From the NCBI GenBank assembly GCA_031216915.1, contig CM062296.1, forward strand, positions 146,741,340-146,805,339: a stretch of 64,000 nt of DNA. The letters are read 5' to 3'. Made by a program: the position numbers and the translations under genes. The notes below the pieces were generated by a model, which was given only the letters and a program-made list of their open reading frames with translations, was not told the DNA's origin and made no database searches. Numbering within the stretch: the stretch's first letter is position 1; each line of letters begins with the position of its first letter. Shown piece after piece: positions 10,931 to 21,700 of the stretch. The DNA comes from Pictodentalium vernedei. Lineage: Eukaryota > Mollusca > Scaphopoda > Dentaliida > Dentaliidae.

Positions 10931-12752
10931 TTACCTATTAAAGGCTTGTTTAAATAAATGAGTTTTAATTGCTTTTCGAAATTTATATAAATCGTTTTCT
11001 TTGCGGACATCAATGGGAAGAGAATTCCACAGTTTTGGACCTGCCACGGAAAATGCTCTGTCTGCGAAGGTTTTACAATTACTTCTCGGTACAAAAAGTT
11101 CACAAGTGTTCTTTGATCTTAGATTTCGCGCGTGTCGAATTTTGTGGATCATGTTTTTTCAAATAGTCTGGGGCGCCTCCATAGATACATTTGTGAACAA
11201 ATGTCAAAATTTTAAACTGAATTCTTTTCGCTACTGGCAACCAATGTAATAATTTCAATGCCGCTGTACTGCTATCATATCTTGATTTTCCCAGAATAAG
11301 TTTAGCTGACATATTTTGAATGTTTTGAAGTTTTGACAGAAGATTTTGTGAAATGCCAAATAGAAGTGCATTCCCATAGTCCAGATGAGAAATTACCAAT
11401 GCCTGAACTATGAGTCTGCAGGAATCTGTGGTGAGATGTTTTCTAATTTTCCTGATGTTATATAAATTATATGAAGCTATCCTACATTTTTCCATCACAT
11501 GTTTTTCTAGTTTCATATTCTCGTCAATATGGAAACCAAGGTACTTTACGGAATCACTTTTACTAATGTTGGTGGAACCAACGCAAATGCCATTACGATT
11601 ATTCTTATGCAATTGATCGTGGGAACCAAAGAAGATTACTTCTGTTTTTGAATCGTTCATTTTTAACTTGTTCTCGGACATCCACACACGTACTTCATCC
11701 AAACACACTTCCAACCCATTGCACACCTTCTCTTCCTTGATAGCATCACCTGATAAGAAACTGTCGTAGAATGAGTGGTCATCCGCATACCCAAGTATAT
11801 TTACTTTACTTTGAATAAACTGAAGTGTGCTCGCATAAACAGTGTAAAGGACTGGGCCTGCACAGGAACCTTGGGGGACAGAGAAATTTAGCAGTTTTGA
11901 TGTTGATTTGTGTTTTCCTACAACCACGACCTGCTTACGTAAACATAAGTATGACTTAAACCAACTGAGAGCTGTATCTGACACTCCAAAGTTGTCGTGT
12001 AGAACGTTAAGCAGTATTTCATGATCTACTGTATCAAATGCAGCGGATAGATCTATGAGGGCCATAACAGTTATCTTTTTTGAATCCATATTTAGAAGAA
12101 TGTCATTATGTATTTTAATTAGTACCGTTTCAGTACTATAATTATTTCTATATGCACTTTGGTAATCAGGAAGTAGATCGTTGCTTTCCATATGGGAAGT
12201 GAACTGAGCCAAAACAGCTTTTTCAACTAATTTAGACAGGTACGATAAATTACTTACAGGCCTGTAATTTGATGGTATTAGATCGAGTCCTGTTTTTTTT
12301 AGTAATGGATGGACGTAAGCAATTTTCCATGCATCACAGAACTCTCCAGATGATAGAGATAGGTTGATAATCCTTGTTAACAGTGGTATCAGGATAACAA
12401 TATTATCTCTAATCAACCAGGAAGGCACTGGATCTGAGAAACATGTTGTTGGCTTGGAGCGCTTGACAATATTCAACACATCTTCCTCGGTGACAGTATG
12501 AAAACAAGAGAAGGGAGACCCCTCAAATGTTGGGGTAGTTTTGAAATTGGCACAGTGTTTCAGTGCATTCCGGATTTTATCAATTTTATCTATAAAAAAT
12601 GAGGAGAATTCCTCAGCAAGCTTTTCACTTTCAATACCAGGTAATGGGTTTGATTTTTCTCGACCAGTCAGTTTATTAACTATGTCAAAGATTTTTTTGG
12701 AATCTTTTCCACAGTTTGACACCACAGTATTGATATATGTGGTTCGGGATCT
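10931..12752 (-). pseudogene. LINE reverse transcriptase
   Basis: An open stretch of 541 codons (12725-11100) carries RT motifs in order: IIPSNYRPVSNLSYLSKLVE-like text near residues 150-175, LIDLSAAFDTVDHE (motif A aspartate present) near 220, SVPQGSCAGPVLYTVYAS near 285, and GYADDHSFY (intact YADD) near 315. The conserved C-terminal block RAFSVAGPKLWNSLP lies in another frame at 11152-10931, showing a frameshift near 11120. The catalytic residues are preserved. The enzyme would perform target-primed reverse transcription. Family assignment to CR1/L2 rests on the C-terminal block and the tail. Confidence 0.9.
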
Positions 12753-13460
12753 TTAAAGTGCGGTGCTATAACCATTTCTTTTTTCTTTAAAGTTAATTTT
12801 ATCACATTCAAGGCCAGTTCGTTTCCATCTTCTCTCTGCAGCTCTGCGTGATTTTTTCATTTTCCGAATCGACTCATCGTACCATGGAATTTTCGGCCGA
12901 ACTATGACTGATTTGGTTTGCAATGGTGCATGCTTGTTGATTATATGTTGAAGAGTTTCGTTATAACTGTTATAGATATCAGCCACATCATTGATGCACA
13001 TTGATGCGCCAACCATAGCAGTAAGATCGCATCTAAATTTAGTTTTGTCAATGTTTTTGACTTTCCTGAAGGACACTGTCTGAGTAGAAACTTTAGGTTT
13101 CTCAAACCCAAGTTTCATTATAACAAATCGGTGGTCCGAGATGGCGTGACCACTTACTGGTGAACCTACTGACAGTTGCTGATCATCTTTTGTCACTATC
13201 CAGTCGAGGATGTTACCTGATATGTGAGTTTCGGTAATTACATGTTGTTTGAGACCGAAGGAGTAAAACATTTTTTCCATTTTTTGGGTATCGTTATTGC
13301 ATTTGTTGTTGAAATGAATGTTGAAATCACCAGCATAAATAACATTTTCAGAATCTGTTAGCATTAGCTCGAGATATTCTTCGAACTCAGCAATAAAGGA
13401 TGTAACACTAACTTTATGAGCATCTGAGTAAGGCGGTCTATATATTACATGTATTAACAT
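12753..13460 (-). pseudogene. LINE APE-type endonuclease, N-terminus missing
   Basis: The fragment of 235 codons begins inside the domain at VIYRPPYSD and contains YAGDFNIHF (conserved GDFN) and SGHAISDHRFV (catalytic SDH). It continues into a basic linker (KKSRRAAERRWKRTG). It ends at a TAA at about 12753-12755 that is in the same frame as the downstream RT, so a single nonsense codon separates them. The N-terminal catalytic half is missing because of 5' truncation. Its role is nicking of target DNA. Confidence 0.88.
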
Positions 13461-13495
13461 TGAAATTTCATTGTATGCTATACGCCAGCATCCAT

Positions 13496-14097
13496 TAAAA
13501 AATAATAAAAGAATAAGGTTAAAAATTCATGGGTTGAATATTTTACATGCGCTTCCTATTATACTTTTTAACTGTTTTTCATTTTTTGTTATATTTTTAT
13601 TATTATTCTTTTATTATTTTTTAATGTTTATTTTCTTTATTTTATGTTTCTATATTATTTTTTTTATTCCAGTTTTTATGGCTGTTCCATTTCAACAATA
13701 ATTGATTGATTTAGCTTCGTGTAGAAGTTTTAACTGGTCTACGTTTTTGGAGATAACCACTAAAATAGGCCAGCTGAGAATTTAATCATCATATCTGTTA
13801 TTTTTCAAAACCTTTATCTTCTTTACCCATTGAACGTTGGTAGAATCTTCCATGTCAGTTGAAAGGCAATGATTGGAAGAGTTAAAAACATTATGTAGAG
13901 GCAGTCTAATTTATATTTTCTATCTGCAGCCTTGAGACTGCTCATTGAAAATATTGATTTGTCTACCCCTCACACTCACTCACTGGAATTATAACATATC
14001 ATGTCCTGTGCCGGAAAAGTGAGTACATTTATTAAAGGGATTAATAACATTTCTGATATTAATTCTTTTTACACTGAGATGGAAATGTATAACTTAC
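13496..14097. other. No gene seen; AT-rich
   Basis: Very T-rich at 13550-13680, then unremarkable. It lies just downstream of the 14098-14304 exon. The next SLC22 exon (segment 7 onwards) was searched for on the minus strand and not found. Confidence 0.5.
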
Positions 14098-14304
14098 CAG
14101 ATATAGACGACTAGTAACATCCGTATAAAAAGTATCCTAGATGTGAAAATATCTATCAACCGTCCACTGAAAATCTTGTCTTTAGTGATGTGAGGAAGAT
14201 CGATGTTTCCGTTTCCATTGACTCTTGCAATCTTTTTCAGTACTGTGGTAGCTTCGTTCACTCTGCCTTTTTTGGCTGCCCATCTCGGAGATTCAGGTAA
14301 TATC
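14098..14304 (-). CDS. SLC22-like transporter, exon with PESPRW loop
   Basis: On the minus strand a clear acceptor (GCGTTACAG|GATATTACC) opens a coding block. It starts ILPESPRWAAKKGRVNEA, the large cytoplasmic loop after transmembrane segment 6 that is highly conserved in SLC22 transporters. It continues through LKKIARVNGNG and ends in a hydrophobic stretch (RILFIRMLLVVYI) that begins segment 7. The donor TATATCTG|GTAAGT is canonical. The preceding exon ends in ...YWW with matching phase, giving YWWILPESPRW across the junction. The 207-bp exon has no stop. The gene likely moves organic ions across the plasma membrane; the substrate cannot be told. Confidence 0.93.
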
Positions 14305-16129
14305 CTGTAACGCATATTGCAAACACAAAAAGAGAAACTCGTTACATTTCGAAAAAACTCGTTAGTACCATAGCTTTTGGCTTTATTAGTCTTCATCAGT
14401 GGTGAAACATTGACACACACACAACAACATATTAAGTTGAATCAATATATAAGTATGTTGAAACTCTTGAAAATAAGACAAAGCGTAATAACCTTAAACG
14501 TCAATGATGAATTGGCCATACTTGAGTGTATGTTCAAAAGCCAGCATGTAAAGTTATCTATGTTTCGCCACTGACAGAGGCTAATAAAGTCGTTAGCTAT
14601 CCAGCCCCTCCATTCTGGGCCTAACCAAGTTTTTTTTTTGTTAGAAACGTATTAGCATATTCAAATAACAAGCTTTCGCTTTTGAGGCAGGCGAACCCGT
14701 TCACTGCACATGTATTGGGATGATTAGGAGAGTTGTGAACTACGCATCCCGGAAGCATCATTTGTCACACCTCACCACAAAATTGGAGTCTCATTTGGGC
14801 TATCTCCTATTTGTTTTCACCATATTTTGATTTTCTGTAACGTTTTTCTGCGCATTATATCAACGGTGTTCACATTGAGGCATACAATACTGACACTGCC
14901 TTTTCCATTAATATAAAAGTCTAGAAGTTGAGATTTACTCATTTTTTTCTGAGAAGAATAAAAACTTGCAAATTATTGTAAAAGCACATTCGCCAAACAA
15001 AAGTCAAAGTGGACAATAAGTGTTGGTAGGTGCGATACTGATATATATTCTTAACTGGTTAAATGCTAGATGCCACTATCAGGGCTTTCAAAGGATGAGA
15101 GTACCAGAGCACAAGCCAATGTTTCTCTTGCATTGTTTCATATTCCATCGAAGGTAAATGATATTTTGTTTACATAAATTTGTTTTATTACAAATTATTG
15201 GAGAATTCCTGTTTTAGAAAACAAAATTTAAAGAACAAATTCAGACCATCAAAAATAATCTAGCTCTCAACCAGTAAATGCTGAATTATCTGTGAACAAG
15301 TTACATCAAATTGGTTTGCCATAAAAAGGCCAAGTTTCATTTTGTTACTTTTAATAATGACAACAGCATTGAGCCCCAAAGCTTCAAAGTTGTATAAGAT
15401 TAGAGGTTTCTGCAGAACAGTTACACTTGTATAAAGGAGTTCTCAGATCCATCCAAGCTGCATGGCATGGCTGTTACTAATTATATGAAGCAAATTAATG
15501 CCACCAATTTTTTTCAACACCTTCTCATCCTGGACCAGAAGAACTGACAAACAATGTGTAATGGGAGAAAGGCAACTGCATTTATTACAACTGTTTGCCT
15601 TGTAGTAATAAATGTCATAATGACTAGTCGTTCAGCAAGTTTTTTTTATTTTCGAAGAAGAGTAAACTCAATTCCCAGCATTGTGAAAGAGTGTACATGG
15701 TTCCAATTTAGTCTGTGTTGTGCACATTTCTTCGCCATAACCCGACCCCTTTGACCGATTCCGTATCACTTGCGTTTGTCATAGTTCATTCTGAGACCAG
15801 AAATTTTCGCATTTGAGACGATGCTGTTCGGTGCAGTGTTTGGAAAGCTATCCTCTCCATTCCTCTCCATTCCGTCAAATGCAAATGATATTTCATTTAC
15901 ATAAATTTGTTTCATTACAAATAATAGGCGAGAGCCTATGGGCACTCTTTAATAATTAATAATGAAACAAATTTAAAAAAAACAAATACAGACCACCAAA
16001 AATGATCTAGCTCTGAACCAGTAAATGACAGATTATCTGCAAATAAGTTACATCAAAATGGTTTGCCATAAAAAGCCAAGTTTCATTTAGTTACTTTTAA
16101 TAATGACAATAACATTCAGCCCAGAAGCT

Positions 16130-16396
16130 TCAAAGTCGTATAAGATTAGGCTGCATGACATGGCTGTAACTATTTATGTGAGGCAAATTAAGGCCACCAC
16201 TTCTACTACATTGATTATCATGTTTCGATTTATTTTTTTTCTGTTTTTTACTGGAGAAGAGAAATTCAAAAAATAATGATTGGATTTTTTTCAACACCTT
16301 CTCATCCGGAGTCGGAAGAACTGACAAACAGTGTGTCAACGGGAGAAAGTCAACTGCATTTATTACAGCTGCTTGCCTTTTAGTAATAAATGTCAT
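16130..16396 (-). pseudogene. LINE C-terminal domain fragment
   Basis: The fragment contains VLKKIQSLFFEFLFSSKKQ followed by SGGLNLPHINSY. The hydrophobic FxxFLF-KK spacing and the GGL-x-x-P-x-I-x-x-Y block are characteristic of the region after RT in L1- and Tx1-type LINEs. It is separated from the RT palm by a SINE insertion and by stops. Confidence 0.75.
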
Positions 16397-16566
16397 AATG
16401 ACTAGAAGTCCAGCAGGTTTTTTTTCAATTTTCGTTATTTTATGGAGGAATTAACTGATGACGTAATTCGCATTGAGAAAATTAAACTCAATTCCCAGCA
16501 TTGTGTAAGAGTTTACATGGTTCCAATTTAGTCTCTCTTTGTGCACATTTCTTCGCCATATCCCGC

Positions 16567-16590
16567 AACCCCCCCCCCCCCCCCCCCCCG
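16567..16590. repeat. Poly-C tract
   Basis: A long C run directly upstream of the SINE fragment at 16612. Confidence 0.9.
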
Positions 16591-16611
16591 ACCCATTTCT
16601 CTATTACTTGC

Positions 16612-16851
16612 ACGATGACGCCGTGTACTAAGGCGTACTGCACGTCAATGGTACGCATGTCTTCAACCAATCTAACCCTGCCTGTGCTGCAGTGCGGAGT
16701 TACGATGTTGGGGAGCTGGCAGCTGCTCGTCGTTGCTCGGTGGTTCTCTCTGGGTACTCTGGCTTCCTCCACCCATAAAACTGTCACGGTCATGATTAGC
16801 CATTGTGCATAAATATGTGACCTTAAACATCAATAAATAAATAAATATTCT
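16612..16851 (+). mobile_element. SINE body and tail, 5'-truncated
   Basis: It carries the shared SINE body (GTACTAAGGCGTACTGCACG) and the tail CATGATTAGCCATTGTGCA, ending in (AAAT)n. No head is present. It is inserted in the LINE remnant: LINE sequence TTCTGAGACCAGAAATG resumes at 16851. Confidence 0.85.
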
Positions 16852-16929
16852 GAGACCAGAAATGTTCGTGTATGATACGATGCTGTTCCAGGCTGTGTTT
16901 GGAAAGCTTTCCTCTCCATTCGGGAGAAG

Positions 16930-17330
16930 CGATGAGTCATCATCATATTGAGAGATCAGGTATCCGATTGGTTAAAGTTGTTCCCTCGAATATCGGGTCT
17001 AATTTTTAATGCAGCGCTAGAAATCACGGCACTTATTTTTAACAGGTAAGGCGAGAAGGGATCACCCTGTCTAACACCTCGTTGCGTCAAATTTTCCCGA
17101 ATAATGACCATTGTTTAGACAAAAGCAGTGGATATGTGTGTAAAAGGTTTTGAACCATCTTATACTGTAGGGGCGAAATTTTAAGAGGATAACAATTTTT
17201 TTTTCAATAAAAGGCCACTCTAAAGAAGCAAAATATTTTTTATCTCTAATAAAACAAGCATTCCTTGAATATTATGCATTCACATTCGTTAATCAAGTCA
17301 AAGGCAGGCGGGTTGATTTACCAATGTATC
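16930..17330 (-). pseudogene. LINE reverse transcriptase palm, decayed
   Basis: Reading down from about 17200 gives SIRWFKTFYTHI, then LNNGHYSGKF, then in another frame LTQRGVRQGDPFSPYLL, and at about 16950 LSQYDDDSSLLPNG. The RGVRQGDP-SPYL block is diagnostic of L1/Tx1-clade RTs. The usual YADD reads YDDD. At least one frameshift lies between these blocks. Confidence 0.8.
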
Positions 17331-18066
17331 TAGGTTTTATAAACCCAACTTGGGTCTCTGATATACGTTTTGGCAATAGGTTTTTTATACGATTTGGCAA
17401 TAGCACTGGATCCTGTCTTTACGTCAACATTGATCACCGATATTGAGTTCCAAATTTTTGTATATATTTTGCATTTATTGGATTTTAGAATACATGTGAA
17501 GATATCCCCTCTTTGAAAATTGAATGTTCTTGGATGTTATAACCATGGTTTGAGGCTTTAATAAGAAATGTACCTATATATTTTTAAAAAATGCAAAACT
17601 CAGCAGTAAAACCGCCTGAAACTGGATTTTTTTACTTTTCATTCACTTTAGTGGCGTAAGTATTCACAACTCAATAGAAAGCCTTCGAGCGAATTGCGCT
17701 CGTCTTCCTCAAGAAAGTATAGCTTTGCTCATTTTCTTCTATTTCATCAGATCGGGATGATTTCGGAGAGTAGAGATTTTTATGAAAAAGCTCTTTCTTT
17801 TGCTATGATTTTGTTGAAGTCGATAGCTTCAGATCCATTGGATTTCAACATCATGATGACCAACTTTTCCGTAATATTGCTCTTTTCAAGATTACAAAAA
17901 TATTTTGTCAGTTTCAGCCTTCAACTTTCTATTTGGATGTTATCCTCAAAATCATACGTTTTATCTTCTTTTCCCTGATTTCTTTCACTTAGGAGTTTCA
18001 GCATCTTGAGATATTGTTAAGTCACTTATGTCTTATTTCGTGTTTTGCTCTTCTAATGATTTTTCG

Positions 18067-18432
18067 GGGGGCGCGGTGGCCCAGTTGGTAGAGGTGCAGG
18101 CTGCAAGCTGAGAGGTCCTCGGTTCGAATCCCACCTGTGGCAACCACGTTGTGTCCTTGGGCAAGGCACTTCACCCCCATTGCCCACGTGGGGACACGGT
18201 GACGCTGTGTACTAAGGCGTACTGCACGTCGCTGGTGCACCTGTCTTCAAACAATGCTAACCCTGCTTGTGTGGGGGTAGTATGTTGGGGAGCTGACAGT
18301 TGCTCGCCATTGCTCGGTGGTTCTCTCTGGGTACTCCGGCTTCCTCCACCCGTAAAACTGTCGTGACCATGATTAGCCATTGTGCAGAAATATGTGACCT
18401 TAAACACCAATAAATAAATAATAATAAATAAA
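18067..18432 (+). mobile_element. Full-length tRNA-headed SINE with 13-bp duplication
   Basis: The head GCGCGGTGGCCCAGTTGGTA resembles a Pol III A box and GGTTCGAATCC is a B box, so transcription would start at the 5' end. The shared body (GTGTCCTTGGGCAAGGCACT through TACTGCACG) and the GTAAAACTGTC...CATGATTAGCCATTG tail follow, ending in (AATAAATA)n. TAATGATTTTTCG flanks both sides (18054-18066 and 18433-18445), a perfect target-site duplication. The SINE has no coding capacity and would rely on a LINE. Confidence 0.93.
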
Positions 18433-18561
18433 TAATGATTTTTCGATTTTCATCTGCTTGTTTCTGCTTTTTGTGTTTTTTATGAGTACAGTATGATGTT
18501 GTTTTACCACGCATCATCAGGTTGTTTCCAAGAACAGTTGATCATTGTTGCATCAAATTAC

Positions 18562-18563
<2 letters not shown>

Positions 18564-18618
<55 letters not shown>

Positions 18619-18706
18619 CATAATAATAATAATTATTATTATTATTATTACTATTATTATTACTATCATTATTATTATTATTGTTATTATTATTATTATT
18701 ATTACT
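18564..18706. repeat. (TAA)n/(TTA)n microsatellite
   Basis: About 140 bp of AAT repeats that turn into ATT repeats near 18632, so the tract is partly self-complementary. Long chance frames encoding only N, I or Y arise here and are not genes. Confidence 0.97.
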
Positions 18707-18714
18707 AGGCTTTC

Positions 18715-21700
18715 CTTAACCCAGTTTGGGAAAGACTCTTGTCATTCTTTTTTAAAAATTCTTCTTCATAATTTTCTTTGTTTAGGTTTTCCCAAACCCT
18801 GTTTGGGAAAGACTCTTGTTATTCTTCTTTTTCAAACATTTTTCTTCATTATTTCTTTTTTTGTATTTTTTTCCTCCTTGAATTTTTTTCTTTTGCACAG
18901 TGCAAAAACAACCTGTACGATTTTAACCAAATTTTGCAGACTTATATATTGTCATACAATCTTGTGAAATGAGGTATTGTCATACCTATGAATATGCTTA
19001 TTTTCAAAATATTTTGTCAAAACCTTCAAAATTTTACAACTTTTCAACATAGCTCAAAACCAAGTTGTACGATTTCAACCAATTTTGGCATACTTATTTA
19101 ATGCCATAATGCTTTGAGAAATGAGGTGTCGCCATGATTGTGAAAAAGCGTATTTTCAAAACATTCTGCCCAAACCATCAAATTTTCACCATTTCTCAAA
19201 AGGCTCGAAATTGTTTTCAGTCATTTAGCTCAAATTTTCCAAACATTTAGAGCATAATATGATATGCCAAAATCACCACACAAATATTTCAAAATTAACC
19301 CTTGCTGGCTAAAAAGGCATGGAGAATATAGCATTTTTTCTTCAAAATTGGCCTAATTCAAGGGCAATTTTCTCTCATGGTTAGGCTGTTGTAAGAATTT
19401 CTTTGGTATGGATAGATGTAACAATTATTTCTGAAGAAAGGTACTCTTTATTATATATCATTCATGTTTTATTTTCATGCGCCAATTTTTCTAACTGTCA
19501 AAACAAATTGAGCGACCTTGGGAAACTGCTCTTGGATGAGGCAAGAAGGGTATTTGTGTTCCAGATATTATCAGGGAAATATAATAAACACAATAGTTCC
19601 CTGCTTGGTATGCTCGTAGGCTAGCGCCTCATGAAAATAACCTTCCGCATCCCACTCAAGAATAAACATCGTATGATACTCCAAGCAGTGAACTATTGTC
19701 TATTTAATTTTTAATCCTAGATTTAACTCTCAAGCACAATGAGGGTGAGCATAAGAGTACCGTTTAAAAATGCAAAAATTAACCAACTTTGGTTGCTCTT
19801 TTCTATCATTTTTGAAAGGGTTCATTTCAAACACTTTTCATATTCGTATTCACAATTGACTATCGAGCGTACTTGCTGTGTTAGTTTGGTTGTAAATGTT
19901 AACCCTATGCTCATTCTGGTTGCATAAAAGTAGGTACCATCCAAAAAAAATCCCATTGTTTTATAATTTGGTAAGTTTAAGTCACAATTTACCCCATTTC
20001 AAATTTATTGAGCGCTGAATGTTAGCAATGGTTGCATGCAGCAGTCAAAGTATGACAACCTTCGTTTTATGTGCTATTATTAAAAGTTTAACCAATGGCA
20101 GATTTGAGACTTCCCATAAGGATACTGTCGCAATAATTGTTATTTTCGCCAACATTTACATGCGATTTCTCAGCACTGGAGCCATATTTTCTCAAAACAT
20201 TTCCAGTGAGAAGATAGGACATTCATCCAAGAACAATTTTGCCGTTATATGTTTTATTCAAAGTTTTAACCCTCACCCAGTTGTCAGGCCTTGAATTGGA
20301 TTACCCTCAAATTATACATATTCTTCAAATACCAAGATTCAAGATTCCTCAATGTCTCTTATCGGAAACGCATGCCGTGATTGATTACAGGTCTCTGAAA
20401 AGTGAAATGGGGTATCGTCATATTCGTGAAAAAGTTTATTGTCAAAATATTCTGAAAAAAAAAACATAAAATTTTTACCATTTTTCAAACGTCTCAATAT
20501 TGTTTACAGTTATTTAGCATAAATTTTTCAAACATTTAGAGCATAATATGATACACCAAAATCAACGGAGAAATATTTCAAAATTAAGCACTGATGGACA
20601 AAAAAGGACATGAATATAGCATTTTTTCCTAAAAAATTGACCAACTTCAAGGGCAAATTCTTATTATTTTGGTATGGATAGATGCAGCAATGATTGCTGA
20701 AGAAAGGTAATGTTTACTTTTTTTAGGCTCTTGTTGTTCTTCTTTTTCAAATATTTTTCTTCATTATTTTGTTTTGGCTTTCCCAAACCTAGTATGGTAA
20801 GACTCTTGATACTCTTGATATTCATCTTTTTCATAATTTTTCTTCATTACTTTTTTTAAAATTTTTATTTATATTTTTTCCTCCCTCAGTTTGCCTGTTG
20901 CACAGCTCAAAAACTGGCTGTACGATTTTGCCACACTTGGAATACTTATGTAATGTCATACAATCTAGTAAAATGGAGTATCTGTGAAAATGCTTATTTT
21001 CAAAATTTTCTGCCAAAACGATCAAAATTACACCATCTTTCAACATAGCTCAAAAATAAGCTGTACAATTTCAACCAAATTTGGCAAACGTATGAAATGA
21101 CACAAAATCTTGTGAAACGAGGTATATTCATGAAAACGCTTATTTTTAAAATTTTCTGCCAAACTAAAATTTCACCATTTTTCAAAAGTCTAAAATTTGT
21201 TTAAAGTTATTTCAAAATATTTAGAGGCATAGTATGATACAAGACAATCACCACACAAATATGTCAAAATTAACCTCTATTGGCCAAAAATGCAATGAAT
21301 ATAGCATTTTTGTCTTCAAAATTGACCAAATTCAAGGACTAGTTTCTCTAATTGCAAGGTTGTTTTAACAATTATTTTGGCATGGATAGATGCAACAATG
21401 ATTGTAGAAGAACTTAACTGTTTACTTTTAATCTCAGATTTAACCTTCAAGCACAATGATGGCGAGAATAAGCGTGCTGTTTGAAAATATCAAAATCCGC
21501 CAACTTTGGTTACTTTTTCTATCATTTTGGAAAGGGTTAATTTCAAACACTTTGCTTTGCTATATGTAGAGATGCGCAGTGAACAAATCTGCTGTTGTAA
21601 ATTATGCCCTGAAGCTTAACTCAACATGTTCTTTGGAAGAATAGTACCATACAAAACAAAATTGAAATCTTGTGAATTTTTCAAATTTCTGTACTCATTT

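Larger units (their letters stand above)
10818..13495 (-). mobile_element. CR1/L2-like LINE, 5'-truncated
   Basis: A non-LTR retrotransposon on the minus strand with endonuclease (13460-12753), reverse transcriptase (12750-11100) and a C-terminal region (11152-10931). The minus-strand 3' end reads AAAGGCGCTATAAAAATGC followed by a (TAA)n tail at 10818-10838. A 3' microsatellite tail instead of poly-A is usual for CR1/L2-type elements. The 5' end is lost inside the endonuclease near 13495. One in-frame stop and one frameshift break the coding region, so the copy is dead but not very old. Confidence 0.9.
15060..18565 (-). mobile_element. L1/Tx1-like LINE remnants, partly duplicated
   Basis: From about 18565 down to 15860 the minus strand retains pieces of a second LINE clade: a pre-RT helix (NLEKSNITEKL, about 17870), RT palm, YDDD and a C-terminal block. 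The stretch 15060-15860 repeats the 3' part of 15860-16920: GGTTTGCCATAAAAA occurs at 15313 and 16060, and CATAAATTTGTTT at 15172 and 15900. Two overlapping copies therefore lie side by side. A tRNA-headed SINE interrupts it at 18067-18432 and another SINE at about 16612-16851. Stops and frameshifts abound. Confidence 0.8.

Noticed and set aside
18493-18967. Long plus-strand frames encoding runs of Asn, Ile or Tyr
   Set aside because: They are translations of the (TAA)n/(TTA)n microsatellite and adjoining T-rich DNA.
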